From assembly GCF_000577275.2 (NCBI RefSeq), contig NZ_HG916855.1, forward strand, positions 186,001 to 250,000: a DNA stretch of 64,000 nucleotides, read 5' to 3'. The stretch comes from Rhizobium favelukesii (GTDB taxonomy: Bacteria > Pseudomonadota > Alphaproteobacteria > Rhizobiales > Rhizobiaceae). The notes beneath the pieces were generated by a model. The model saw only the letters and a program-made list of their open reading frames with translations. It was not told where the DNA came from and did not search any database. Both the position numbers and the translations under genes were made by a program. This document shows, piece by piece, positions 1-8,590 of the stretch (position 1 is the first letter of the stretch; each line of letters begins with the position of its first letter).

Positions 1-1206
1 TATATGCTTGAGAAAATTGCGGCCCTGGCTCGCATCCCTGGCAACATGGGGATCGTAGATCAACACATCCTTGCCCTTGCCAAGAAAACCCTCGACGAGT
101 TCAAGTAATGGGCTTTCCCTGAGGTCGTCTGTATCGGCCTTGAAGGTCACGCCGATGAAGCCGATTGTCTCATGTGAGGCTGCGTCGACCAGCGAACGGG
201 CATGATCGATCTGAACAGCATTGGCAAGCCGCGCGGCGTCCAGGACCGGCGTCGGCACGTTCATGGCGCGCCCGAGTGCCGTCAACGCCCGCAGATCCTT
301 CGGAAGGCAGGAACCGCCATAGGCGAAGCCCGGCTTCATATAGGCCCGGGATATATTAAGGCGCGTATCGGAGCACAGCACATCCATGACGACGTGGCTG
401 TCGATGTTCTTGGCCTTGCAGATGTTGCCGATCTCGTTCGAGAAGCTGATCTTGACGGCATGCCAGCAGTTGCTGGCATATTTGACGATCTCCGCGCAGC
501 CCATCGGAATGACATGCGGTGTGACGCCAATGTGGCCGACGAGCGTCTTCAGCGCATCAATGGAGCGCGTATCATCCGCATACTGCCCGAACACGATCGC
601 ACCGGGCTTGTAGTAGTCGGCGATTGCCGTGCTCTCGCGAAGGAATTCGGGGTAGTAGGCGACGCCGAAATCACGTCCGGCGATCTTCCCTGAAGCCTTC
701 TCCAGCGTTGGAATGACGAGGTCTTCCATCGTGCCGGGCAGGATCGTCGAACGCATGACAATGATATGAAAGTCGCCCTTGTGCCGCAGCGCATTGCCGA
801 TGTCTTCGCAAACCTGACGAACGTGATCGGTGTTCAAGGTGCCATCCGACTGGCTCGGTGTTCCGACACAGCAAAACGAGATATCGGTATCGTTGATGGC
901 GTCGACTGCGCAGTGGGTTGCGCTCAAAAGGTCGTTTGCGTGCGCGTGTTGCAAAAGCTCGTCCAGGCCGGGCTCGACGATCGGAGCCAGACCTCCGGCA
1001 AGACGCTCGACCTTAAACCGGTCAGGATCGACCGCCACGACGGCGAATCCGTCCTTGCTGAGGCATGCGGAGAAAACGCAACCAACATAACCAGCGCCAA
1101 AGACACTCACGCGATAGGGACGGGCCTCGGCGCTTGGATAGTAATTGTCTAGAACGGCGACTTTTTGTTTGGAGGCAAGGCGGACCGAATTCAGCTCAAG
1201 TTCCAT
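1..1206 (-). CDS. UDP-glucose/GDP-mannose 6-dehydrogenase family (AlgD-like), 3' end cut by window edge
   Basis: Reading leftward from ATG 1206, 402 codons stay open to the window edge, so only the C-terminal end is missing (AlgD proteins are about 430-440 residues). Family features seen: a Rossmann NAD motif GAGYVG near residues 37-42, the catalytic-cysteine motif GGSCLPKD with Cys near residue 300, and GVTFKADTDDLRESP followed by IYDPHV in the C-terminal nucleotide-binding part. Family enzymes oxidise the C6 of a nucleotide sugar (GDP-mannose or UDP-glucose) to the uronate with NAD+, feeding exopolysaccharide. The RESP and IYDP segments resemble AlgD more than Ugd, but substrate cannot be fixed by eye. 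About 30 residues precede the Rossmann fold, so a later start is possible. Confidence 0.88.
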   Translation of the reverse strand, partial: MELELNSVRLASKQKVAVLDNYYPSAEARPYRVSVFGAGYVGCVFSACLSKDGFAVVAVDPDRFKVERLAGGLAPIVEPGLDELLQHAHANDLLSATHCAVDAINDTDISFCCVGTPSQSDGTLNTDHVRQVCEDIGNALRHKGDFHIIVMRSTILPGTMEDLVIPTLEKASGKIAGRDFGVAYYPEFLRESTAIADYYKPGAIVFGQYADDTRSIDALKTLVGHIGVTPHVIPMGCAEIVKYASNCWHAVKISFSNEIGNICKAKNIDSHVVMDVLCSDTRLNISRAYMKPGFAYGGSCLPKDLRALTALGRAMNVPTPVLDAARLANAVQIDHARSLVDAASHETIGFIGVTFKADTDDLRESPLLELVEGFLGKGKDVLIYDPHVARDASQGRNFLKHI

Positions 1207-1696
1207 GTTTAACCTCGTCTGCGCACAGTTAAACTCTCCGGAGAATTTCTTCGCGGAAACACCTGCTTACAGTCTAAGGAAACCCCCACGAGACGTAGTT
1301 TATTAACCGTCTTTGTTGTCGCGGTGACAATTATGCTAAGCGCAAATAACGATGTATGCAATAGATAAAAATTAGAGAAACATAATATAGATTTCGGCTG
1401 CGTTTCTTGAGGTTTAAATAAGTAAAATAAATCAAACGATTATGGGTGACGTTGGAAGGTGCGCAGCGCAATGTCCGAGCCAAAGGCTCTTGCTTTTCAC
1501 GGTTAACCACCAGCTGTTTTGCGTTCAAATCAGCGCAGATGAGTGTATTTCATTCTGGGACTTCGCAAGATTGCGCACGCTGCCGCCAATACTTTCATGA
1601 GAAGTATTTATTGCTATTTGGCCGTAATGTTTCTGTGAACCGTGCTTCACCGTGCCGCGCCCGTGGGATTTACAAAGCTTCAGGGCTGCCAGGTGG
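1207..1696. other. intergenic region, AT-rich, likely promoter of the AlgD-like gene
   Basis: No convincing gene in either strand. The part nearest the dehydrogenase (about 1300-1450) is clearly richer in A/T than the flanking coding DNA, which fits a promoter or regulatory stretch for the leftward dehydrogenase gene. The right part is the trailer of the leftward transporter operon ending at 1697. I see no strong hairpin with a T run. Confidence 0.5.
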
Positions 1697-2518
1697 TCAC
1701 CCCTTCACAGCGCCTGCGGTCAGCGAGCCGGAAATCTGTCGATACATGACGAGACCGAGCACGGCGGGTGGCAGCGCGCCGAGCATCATGACGGCCGATG
1801 CGGTTCCCCACTGCACCCCGCCTCCGCTGGCGGCAAAGAAGAAGGAAGCGCCGACGGTCATCGGGACTGCCTGGCTGGTCGTCAGCATGAGGCCAAACAG
1901 GAACTCGTTCCAGGCAGTGATAAAGCCGAAGATGAAGGTTGTCACCAATGCTGGCCGAACGACGGGCCTGATGATCATCACCATCACCTGCCACGTACTG
2001 GCGCCATCGACTTTCGCGGCCTCGTCGAGTTCCAGAGGCACATCGGAAATGGCGTTGACCATGATGACAAGCGCAAGTGGTGTATTGACGATCGTCAGGA
2101 TAAGCCCCAGCCCGAGCTGCGTATCCAACAGACCAAGCCATTGATACATCATGTAGAGCGGGATTGCGAAGATGATCAGCGGCACTGCCCGCAGGTTGAT
2201 GATGATCGGCAACACGGTACGCTTGCCTGCCTCGCTTCGGGCGATGACATAGGCGGCCGGGAAGGTGAGAATGATCGCTAGGCTCGTGCCGATGAGCGAA
2301 GCGATCGTGCTGTTGAAAAGGTAGGAGTAGATGTTGAACCGGTCCGTCTGCGTCAGAACGCGAAGGTAATTCTCCAGCGTCGGCTGGCTGACCCAGAGGC
2401 CGGCGTTGACCGATAGTTCTCTCGCACTCTTCAGCGAGGTGACGAATGTGACGATGACCGGAAAGTTCATCGCCAGGGCGGCAGCCGTAAAAACGATCCA
2501 ACGAGCAGCGTTCAGCAT
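1697..2518 (-). CDS. ABC sugar transporter permease (MalG/UgpE type)
   Basis: A 273-residue inner-membrane permease with about six hydrophobic segments and the EAA loop motif (DEAAKVDGASTWQ, then a downstream P) that docks the ATPase. The ATG at 2518 is preceded by AGGAGG and starts 2 bases after the stop of the partner permease. An upstream extension in the same frame overlaps that partner and is ignored. It would form a heterodimeric channel with the gene at 2521-3387. It lies last in the leftward operon with the solute-binding protein and NanE-NanK enzyme, which suggests uptake of an amino sugar such as N-acetylmannosamine or sialic acid (inference from context). Confidence 0.9.
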   Translation of the reverse strand: MLNAARWIVFTAAALAMNFPVIVTFVTSLKSARELSVNAGLWVSQPTLENYLRVLTQTDRFNIYSYLFNSTIASLIGTSLAIILTFPAAYVIARSEAGKRTVLPIIINLRAVPLIIFAIPLYMMYQWLGLLDTQLGLGLILTIVNTPLALVIMVNAISDVPLELDEAAKVDGASTWQVMVMIIRPVVRPALVTTFIFGFITAWNEFLFGLMLTTSQAVPMTVGASFFFAASGGGVQWGTASAVMMLGALPPAVLGLVMYRQISGSLTAGAVKG

Positions 2519-2520
2519 CG

Positions 2521-3387
2521 CTATGTCCTCCTGCGTCCGGCGAGCCAGTTGAGGCCATAGAGGACGGCAAGCGATGCTACGAACAGCACGACGGAGGCGG
2601 CAACGGCTTTGCCGATCGCGCCTTCCTTGAAAAAGGCCTGGTAGATGTAGATCGAAAGCGATGTTGTCGATCCGCCGGCACCACTGCCGGTCAGCGCATA
2701 GACGTTGTCGAACACGCGAAAGCCGTCGATGAAGCGGATGAACAAGGCAATGACGAGCGTGGGCAGCATCAGCGGAAGCTCGATCCACCACAGGACCTTG
2801 TACCATGGTGCGCCGTCGAGCGAGGCCGCCTCGCGCACATCCAGCGGTATCGCAACGTAGGCCATGTAAAACAGCAGGAAGGCGAACGGCGTCCACTGCA
2901 GCGTCTCGACAACGACAAGCGTGCGAAAGGCATTGTTGATGTCGAGGAAGGCTGGGCTGTCACCGAACCAAGAGAAGAGATAGTAGGGAACCGGCCCGGC
3001 GAACTCGTGCAGGACGAGCCGGTACATCAGGCCGATCATTGCAGGGGCGACCATCAAGGGTAGCATCAATGGCGCCATCAGAAACGATCGTCTTGCAATG
3101 AGTGGCGCAAGAAAGACCGCGAGGAACAGGCCGATCAGGCATTCGGCAAGTGCGGTCACGACACCAAAGCGCATCGAGAACGATACGGCCTGCCAGAATT
3201 CCCGGTCGGCAAGCACCGCAGCATAGTTGCCGAGCCCGCTGAGGCTTGGACTGCGCAGGCTCTCAAAGCTGACGGTCGAGACGGAATAGATGAGGTTGAC
3301 GAGGGAAGGAAAGCCCAGGAAGAGAAGCAGGAACGCCACAAGCGGCGTCAGGTAGGCTCTGCCTTCGGCACGGTTTACAATAGCCAT
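2521..3387 (-). CDS. ABC sugar transporter permease (MalF/UgpA type)
   Basis: A 288-residue integral membrane protein with six predicted hydrophobic helices. The EAA loop reads EAASLDGAPWYKV and is followed by the IELP segment typical of carbohydrate ABC permeases of the CUT1 class. Start ATG 3387; the gene sits 52 bases after the solute-binding protein gene and directly before its partner permease. No ATP-binding protein gene accompanies the pair in the window, so the system presumably borrows an ATPase encoded elsewhere, as CUT1 systems can (inference). Confidence 0.9.
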   Translation of the reverse strand: MAIVNRAEGRAYLTPLVAFLLLFLGFPSLVNLIYSVSTVSFESLRSPSLSGLGNYAAVLADREFWQAVSFSMRFGVVTALAECLIGLFLAVFLAPLIARRSFLMAPLMLPLMVAPAMIGLMYRLVLHEFAGPVPYYLFSWFGDSPAFLDINNAFRTLVVVETLQWTPFAFLLFYMAYVAIPLDVREAASLDGAPWYKVLWWIELPLMLPTLVIALFIRFIDGFRVFDNVYALTGSGAGGSTTSLSIYIYQAFFKEGAIGKAVAASVVLFVASLAVLYGLNWLAGRRRT

Positions 3388-3439
3388 TATGGTCCGCCCG
3401 ATGGGCCGGCGCCAGGCGAAACCTGACGCCGGGTTCGTC

Positions 3440-4771
3440 TTACTTCTTCAACAGATCCTGCATGCCCGTCTTGACATGGGCAAGCGCCTCGTCGAGGCCT
3501 TGCTGGCCGGACCAGAAACCCGTGAATTCCTTGGCCTGAAGCTCGTAAACCGACAGGGCGCTTGCGGCGGTGGCGCCGTTCATCACGTAGCCGTATTTGC
3601 TGGCGAATTCACCGAGTTTGACGAGGTCGGGACGGTCGCTGGAAACCTTGGCGACGACATCGGGCGAAAGGGCCGGAGAGCCACCGCTCCTGGCGTAGAG
3701 AAGTGCTGCATCTTCCGTGGCCAGCCATTTCAGGAACTTGGTCGCTCCTTCCTTGTTCTTGGCATTCTTGTTGAGGCCAAGACCGAGACCATGAATGTGA
3801 TCGGCGCGCCCGTTAGGGCCGGCGGGCGGCGCGACGATACCGGTCACCGCGGCCACGGCCGGCGACTTTTCGGCGTTGGTCAGATCGGCCGCAGCGGCAT
3901 TCCATTGCAGCGCGGTTGCAGCCTGGCCCGAGCCATATGCCGCGTTGGTCTCAGCGTACTCGTAGCTGAGCGAATCCTTCGGCGACGCGCCTGCATCATA
4001 GAGCTTCTTGTAGAGCTCGAGGCCGGTCTTGTACGCATCGGAATCAACCGTAATCTTGCCGTCCTTGTCCATCCAATCGCCACCATAGGACCGCGGCAGG
4101 GATTGAAAGACCATCATGTTGAAAAGCAGGTTCTTCATCTGAAGAACAGTGCCGTAGCGCACCGGGCTCGCCGAATTCACCTGCTTGCTGAAATAGAGCG
4201 AGGTTGCTGCCCAATCGTCCCAGGTCCAACTGTCGGGATCCTTCGGCTGCAGCTCCTTGCCGAGGTATTTTTTGGCAATTTCTCCGTAGGTCTTCTTTGC
4301 CGCCTCATCCTTCATCAAGGCGTCAACCAGATCCTTTCGGTAGTACATGAAGTGCAGCGACAGATCCGTGGGCACGCCATATTGCTTGCCATCGAACTGC
4401 ATCGTCTTGAGCACGGCTTCACCAAACACCTTGGCGGCCTCAGGACCCAGTTCAACCGCTTCCATGTATGGCGCGTAACGGCCGATCGAGTAGGTGGCGA
4501 CCAGATTGACATCGAAAGCGTCGGAGCCGGCGGCCATGTCGGCCTGCAGCTTGTCGAAGAAGCCATCGCGGTTGAAGAACAGCAATTGCACCTTGTCGGC
4601 GTCGCTGATGCCGGCTTGCGCATTGTAGGCTTCGACCGTGGCTCTGAGCGCGGTTTCCTCCGAGCCACCCGGCCAGCCGAGCACAGTTACAGCCGCGTTT
4701 GCCATGCCCGGCAGCGTAACGCTCGCAAGAAGCAGAGCCAGTGCCGGAAGAGACCCAGTGTTGAATTTCAT
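3440..4771 (-). CDS. extracellular solute-binding protein family 1 (ABC sugar uptake)
   Basis: A 443-residue periplasmic binding protein. The N-terminus has a signal peptide (KF at the start, hydrophobic core LALLLASVTLPG, cleavage after ANA). It has the CUT1 binding-protein length and the pattern of long YxxGxx segments. ATG 4771 is chosen because an AAGGGA ribosome site precedes it and the signal peptide starts there; a further upstream in-frame ATG would add ten residues before the signal sequence. It lies between nanEK and the two permeases in one leftward operon, so the ligand is probably a sugar feeding N-acetylmannosamine 6-phosphate (inference). No homologue-specific ligand residues can be named. 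Confidence 0.9.
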   Translation of the reverse strand: MKFNTGSLPALALLLASVTLPGMANAAVTVLGWPGGSEETALRATVEAYNAQAGISDADKVQLLFFNRDGFFDKLQADMAAGSDAFDVNLVATYSIGRYAPYMEAVELGPEAAKVFGEAVLKTMQFDGKQYGVPTDLSLHFMYYRKDLVDALMKDEAAKKTYGEIAKKYLGKELQPKDPDSWTWDDWAATSLYFSKQVNSASPVRYGTVLQMKNLLFNMMVFQSLPRSYGGDWMDKDGKITVDSDAYKTGLELYKKLYDAGASPKDSLSYEYAETNAAYGSGQAATALQWNAAAADLTNAEKSPAVAAVTGIVAPPAGPNGRADHIHGLGLGLNKNAKNKEGATKFLKWLATEDAALLYARSGGSPALSPDVVAKVSSDRPDLVKLGEFASKYGYVMNGATAASALSVYELQAKEFTGFWSGQQGLDEALAHVKTGMQDLLKK

Positions 4772-4816
4772 CGTCGTTCCCTTTCTTTTGTTGGGTTTCA
4801 TGCCATTCGCTCGCCG

Positions 4817-6343
4817 CTACTTTTCGTCTCCAGCAAGGTCCGCGGCGCCAATGATGCCTGCGCGGCGGCCGAGCTTTGCCGCCACGAGACGCGGCGTAAG
4901 ACTGGGCGACAGACCCGACAGGTGGCTGCGCATGAGATCGAGATACCCCTGCGCCAGACCGATGCCGCCGCCGATGACGATCGCGTCCGGATCGAGCATC
5001 AACTGGATATCCCGGCAGAGCATCGCAACGCGATGGGCCGAATGCGACACGATATCGGCGGCCCAGCTTTCGCCGTTGCGCGCGCGGTCGAAAACGTCGA
5101 CCGCATCGATCGGATGGCCCGCCGCCAACGCCTCGCGGGCAATCCATCTGCCTGACGTCTGATCTTCAAATGGAACCTGCCCCTGCGATGGCGACCGGAT
5201 CAGGCCAAAGTGGCCGGCAAGCCCTGAAAGCGGCTTCCCATTGATGACGATCCCGCCTCCAATGCCGGTCGAGATCGTCAGAAACACAAGGTCGCAACCT
5301 ACCCCTGCCCCGAACTTGTATTCCCCCCACGCCGCAGCCTGCGCGTCGTTGACGGCATAAGCCGGCCTGCCAAGCAAAGCTGTGACCCGGTCTTGAAGAG
5401 GATAGAGATCGGGAATGGGTAGGGTCGCCGGATTGAGCGCCGACCAGTTCCCACCTTGGATAAAGCCGGTCACCGCAATGCCGATCCGTGTGTATCGGTT
5501 CCGCCAGCTTGCCGTGCTCTTGCACACCGTCGAGAGCCAGGCATCCGGCCCGGCGTCGCGTTCGGTGGGAACGACGATCTCTTCCAGAACAGCAGCGCCG
5601 CTGATGAGCGCCGCCATCGTCTTGGTGCCGCCGATGTCGATGGAAAGAACGGTTTCCCGCTTCGTGTCGTGCGGGCGCTGATATGCCTTGCCGATCGCCT
5701 CATTGAACCATGAGGTCACGTGCTCGGTGCGGGTTATGGCAGAGCCGACGACAACGGCAAACGCCCCGGCTTGCGCTGCCGCGAAAGCTTGCTCAGGCGA
5801 ACGGATGCGACCCTCGGCGATGACATAGGGTGTCAGTTTTCGCATCGCCACGATGAGTTCGATATCAGGGTCGACCGGTTCCGGCCCGTTGACGTAGCCG
5901 GACAGTGTGGTGCCGACGAAATCGACGCCGGCGGCAAGGGCTCGCTGCGCATCGGCGATGGAGGAGCAGTCTGCCATCGTCAGCTTGCCCCTTGCCTTGG
6001 CAGTGCCGACAAGCTCCTCCACCGAAGCCGGGCGGCGGCGGTCGGTCGCATCGAAGGCGATGATATCGGCACCGGCATCGGCCAGCGCTTCGGCGTCGGC
6101 AACGAAAGGTGTGATGCGAACCGGACTGTCGGGAAGATCTCGCTTGACGATGCCGACAATCGGAGCGGCAACGACGGGGCGTACGGCTTTGACATAGTCG
6201 ACCGACTCGATCCTCAACGCCTTGGCGCCAGCCTTAAGGGCGGCCTTTGCAAAGCCCGCGACGAAATCCGCATGATCCATCGGCCCGCCGGGAACCGGCT
6301 GGCACGATACGATAAGACTCTTCTTGATGTCGTCGCGTCGCAC
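4817..6343 (-). CDS. nanEK: bifunctional N-acetylmannosamine-6-P epimerase / ROK-type N-acetylmannosamine kinase (NanE-NanK fusion)
   Basis: One reading frame joins two enzymes. Residues of about 1-230 match NanE: LIVSCQPVPGGPMD at the start, GIVKRDLPDSPVRITP, the DATDRRRP barrel motif, TLSGY, and EGRI. The remainder is a ROK kinase starting with the phosphate loop DIGGTKT and containing IGIAVTG and TISTGIGGGIV. Together they phosphorylate N-acetylmannosamine and epimerise the product to N-acetylglucosamine 6-phosphate. The usual ROK zinc-cysteine cluster (CxCGxxGC) is absent; the equivalent stretch after GHFG has no cysteine. GTG 6343 is chosen because a GGAG lies 8 bases before it; GTG 6352 in the same frame is an alternative with poor spacing. 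It follows gntR and precedes the transporter genes. Confidence 0.9.
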   Translation of the reverse strand: MRRDDIKKSLIVSCQPVPGGPMDHADFVAGFAKAALKAGAKALRIESVDYVKAVRPVVAAPIVGIVKRDLPDSPVRITPFVADAEALADAGADIIAFDATDRRRPASVEELVGTAKARGKLTMADCSSIADAQRALAAGVDFVGTTLSGYVNGPEPVDPDIELIVAMRKLTPYVIAEGRIRSPEQAFAAAQAGAFAVVVGSAITRTEHVTSWFNEAIGKAYQRPHDTKRETVLSIDIGGTKTMAALISGAAVLEEIVVPTERDAGPDAWLSTVCKSTASWRNRYTRIGIAVTGFIQGGNWSALNPATLPIPDLYPLQDRVTALLGRPAYAVNDAQAAAWGEYKFGAGVGCDLVFLTISTGIGGGIVINGKPLSGLAGHFGLIRSPSQGQVPFEDQTSGRWIAREALAAGHPIDAVDVFDRARNGESWAADIVSHSAHRVAMLCRDIQLMLDPDAIVIGGGIGLAQGYLDLMRSHLSGLSPSLTPRLVAAKLGRRAGIIGAADLAGDEK

Positions 6344-6388
6344 TCGTGACACTCCATTTCGGCATCACGATAGATAGAAAATACCAGA

Positions 6389-6405
6389 TTACAACCAGTT
6401 TGTAA
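6389..6405. promoter_or_regulatory. candidate GntR operator between gntR and nanEK
   Basis: A perfect dyad TTACAA-N5-TTGTAA sits in the short gap after gntR and before nanEK. It overlaps a second imperfect dyad, CCAGTT-N3-AACTGG at 6395-6409. Dyads of this size in an A/T-rich gap next to a GntR gene are typical operators, so this may control nanEK and the transport genes. No binding data can be inferred from sequence alone. Confidence 0.45.
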
Positions 6406-6411
6406 CTGGTC

Positions 6412-7161
6412 TTATCGCTGCAACTCGAAAACGAAATCGTAGACGTCGCCTTTGTAGCGTGTCTCACAGTATTCCACGATCTGTTCGTCAGGCAGGAAGC
6501 AGCGTCTTTCAGTCATCAAGAGGGGAGCGCCAACCTCGCAGTGCAGATGCTGCGCATCGTCGCTGGATGCCGCTCTCGAACGCATGCGCTGGATTGCCCG
6601 CTGGGGCATGAAGCCACGCGCCTCAAGGGCCTCGTAGAGCGAATCTCCAATCAGATCAGGCGTTGGAAGAAAGCGGGTCGGAACGGTGGACGTTTCGACC
6701 GCGATTGGTGCGCCGTCCGCGGTGCGAACCCGCTTCATGCGGATGACATTTGCGTTCGCGGACACGCCGAGCGCCATCATCTCCGCTGGCGATGGGCGGC
6801 TTATCTGCTTGGAAATCCATATGCATCCGGCCACCATGCCACGGGCGCGGATATCCTCCGAGAAACTCGTCAACGTCGACAGCGACTTCTCGACACGCGA
6901 TCCGACCTCCGTCTTGAAACCATGGCGGCGATTGAGGAGCCCCTCTTCCTCAAGCAATGCCAGCGCCTTGCGCACCGTCACACGCGACAGCGACAGGCTC
7001 TCGGCAAGAACCCGCTCGCCCGGCAAAACAGCGCCGGCTTTCACGACGTTTGAACGAATGGCAGCTTCAATGGCCGACCTGAGCCGTTTGTAAAGGGGCA
7101 CATCGGGCGCCGTCAGGCTGAACTCCTTGCTGACGCGTTCGATCAAGCTGGTACTTGGCAT
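6412..7161 (-). CDS. GntR-family (HutC/UTRA) transcriptional regulator of the amino-sugar operon
   Basis: A 249-residue regulator. The N-terminal winged helix (PLYKRLRSAIEAAI, then LPGERVLAESLSLSRVTVRK) is the GntR signature, and the C-terminal half has the UTRA ligand domain pattern (EDIRARGM, then IAVETSTVPTRFLP and a final RYKGDVYDFVFEL). UTRA regulators usually bind a sugar phosphate or related metabolite. ATG 7161 has AGGGGAG before it; an upstream in-frame ATG would add 28 unrelated residues. It is the first gene of the leftward operon with nanEK, the binding protein and the permeases, so it probably represses them until the amino sugar is present (inference). Confidence 0.9.
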   Translation of the reverse strand: MPSTSLIERVSKEFSLTAPDVPLYKRLRSAIEAAIRSNVVKAGAVLPGERVLAESLSLSRVTVRKALALLEEEGLLNRRHGFKTEVGSRVEKSLSTLTSFSEDIRARGMVAGCIWISKQISRPSPAEMMALGVSANANVIRMKRVRTADGAPIAVETSTVPTRFLPTPDLIGDSLYEALEARGFMPQRAIQRMRSRAASSDDAQHLHCEVGAPLLMTERRCFLPDEQIVEYCETRYKGDVYDFVFELQR

Positions 7162-7218
7162 GGCTCCCCTCGCGATGGACCGATTGCCAAAAGATTTATG
7201 GAAATCGTTATCTGGAGC

Positions 7219-7236
7219 TATACTGGTATTATACTG
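7219..7236. promoter_or_regulatory. TATACTG direct repeat upstream of gntR (candidate operator)
   Basis: Two copies of TATACTG (7219-7225 and 7230-7236) are separated by GTAT, an 11-base period close to one helical turn. The element CTGGTAT inside it also occurs inverted at 6381-6387, near the other candidate operator. E. coli NanR binds GGTATA repeats, so a related regulator site is plausible, but this is inference. Confidence 0.35.
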
Positions 7237-7442
7237 TTCATGCAATTGCTGACGAGCGACCCGATGGCACCACTCCGGATCGGGCCATGTGCGGGCTGCT
7301 CGGCATCAGTGCCGTATGACAGTTCTGATGCGGACACTTGCTGCTCGAAACCAGCTCGAAATCGTTCTGGCTTCTTAAAAGCTGAGCATGGCGCACGAAG
7401 CCGGCGCGCACGGGCGGCCCACGAGCCACTGCGTGACCAACA

Positions 7443-8345
7443 CTATGCCGTCAGGCGGCGGGTCAAAAGCATCTGTCGACGCTCCCACCAGACAAGTGTG
7501 AGGCTGGAGGCAACGATCAGCGCAGCACCGGCCACCACATGCGGTGTCGGGACGTCCGACCAGATAAGATAGCCGTAGAGAAACGCCCAGACGAGGCCGC
7601 TATATTCCATCGGCGCGAGTGTTGAGGCGGGTGCGTAGCGGAAGCCCTCGTAAAGCAGATACTGGCCGGCTGCAGCCACGAAGCCGAGGCCGATCATAAG
7701 GATCCAGCCGAAAAGATCCGGCGTCTTCCACAGCCATGGCAGCATGACGCCGCAAGCGACAACGAACAGAAAGCTTGTTGCCATCATCTGGTTCAGCGTG
7801 CTTTCAGTGCGGCTGACAAGGCGAACAAGCACCGTGCTCCACGCCCAGCAGAAACCGGCGAAGATGACCATTCCGGCCGGTACAAGGCTTGGTGCTTCTG
7901 CTGGATTGGCTGCCAGCACCACGCCTGCGAACCCGCCGATGCACGCCAACCAGCGCATCGGCCCGACACTTTCCTTGAGGACGAGGATCGATAGCATCAC
8001 GACCATGATGGGTGCTGAGAAATACATCGTGGTAATCTCGGCAAGGCCGAGATCGCGTGCAGCCGAGTAATAGGCCATCCATGCAGCAAGCATGAGTCCG
8101 GCACGCACGAGCAGAGACTTCCGGTGGGGGCTTTTCAGTATGGAAGGATGCCGCAGCCGCCGGACCATGATGCCGGCGACGATAACGATCATGATGCTGC
8201 GCATGAAGAGGATCTGCGGGACCGCGTAATCGGCCACGAGCCACTTCACCACCGCGTCCTGGATGGCAAACAGCGAATAGCCGGAACAAGCAAGCGCAAT
8301 TCCGACGAGCGGGCTCGGGGCGTGGTCATGGGATGGTGAGAGCAT
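7443..8345 (-). CDS. EamA/DMT-superfamily transporter
   Basis: A 300-residue membrane protein with ten predicted hydrophobic segments in two repeated halves, the pattern of EamA (drug/metabolite transporter) proteins. Visible family features are an early FAIQDAVVKWL segment, LGLAEITTMYFSAPIMV, and PMEYSGLVWAFLYGYLIW in the second repeat. Such proteins export metabolites or amino-acid-like compounds; the substrate cannot be predicted. ATG 8345 is chosen as the start nearest the first membrane segment; an upstream frame extension of 20 residues looks non-coding. It is monocistronic, between the amino-sugar operon and the divergent hydroxylase gene. Confidence 0.85.
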   Translation of the reverse strand: MLSPSHDHAPSPLVGIALACSGYSLFAIQDAVVKWLVADYAVPQILFMRSIMIVIVAGIMVRRLRHPSILKSPHRKSLLVRAGLMLAAWMAYYSAARDLGLAEITTMYFSAPIMVVMLSILVLKESVGPMRWLACIGGFAGVVLAANPAEAPSLVPAGMVIFAGFCWAWSTVLVRLVSRTESTLNQMMATSFLFVVACGVMLPWLWKTPDLFGWILMIGLGFVAAAGQYLLYEGFRYAPASTLAPMEYSGLVWAFLYGYLIWSDVPTPHVVAGAALIVASSLTLVWWERRQMLLTRRLTA

Positions 8346-8590
8346 TGGCCTGCGGCGGGTTACATCTTGTGGATGACGCCTATCAAGAAGCTCGCCTCGT
8401 GACAATCGCCAGAAATCAATCGCAGAGTGCCGTCGGACGGCCAGGGAATTCTCGGCCCGGTTTTGATTGGTACCCCTACCCGTTGCTTCATCTGTGCGAC
8501 CTTATGGCAGATCCTCGCTTCGGGCCTTGCCTCGCGGACGCAACTGCGGTGTATCATGAGCAGTCTTAGGGCAAGCAGAGGGTGCGTGGA

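Noticed and set aside
1680..2570. Long reading frames on other strands or frames over the permease genes
   Set aside because: They lack homology, and the permease frames have full membrane patterns, motifs and ribosome sites.
3389..5155. A 588-codon rightward frame over the binding protein gene
   Set aside because: It is antisense to a complete, well-recognised solute-binding protein and epimerase-kinase, with no family features of its own.
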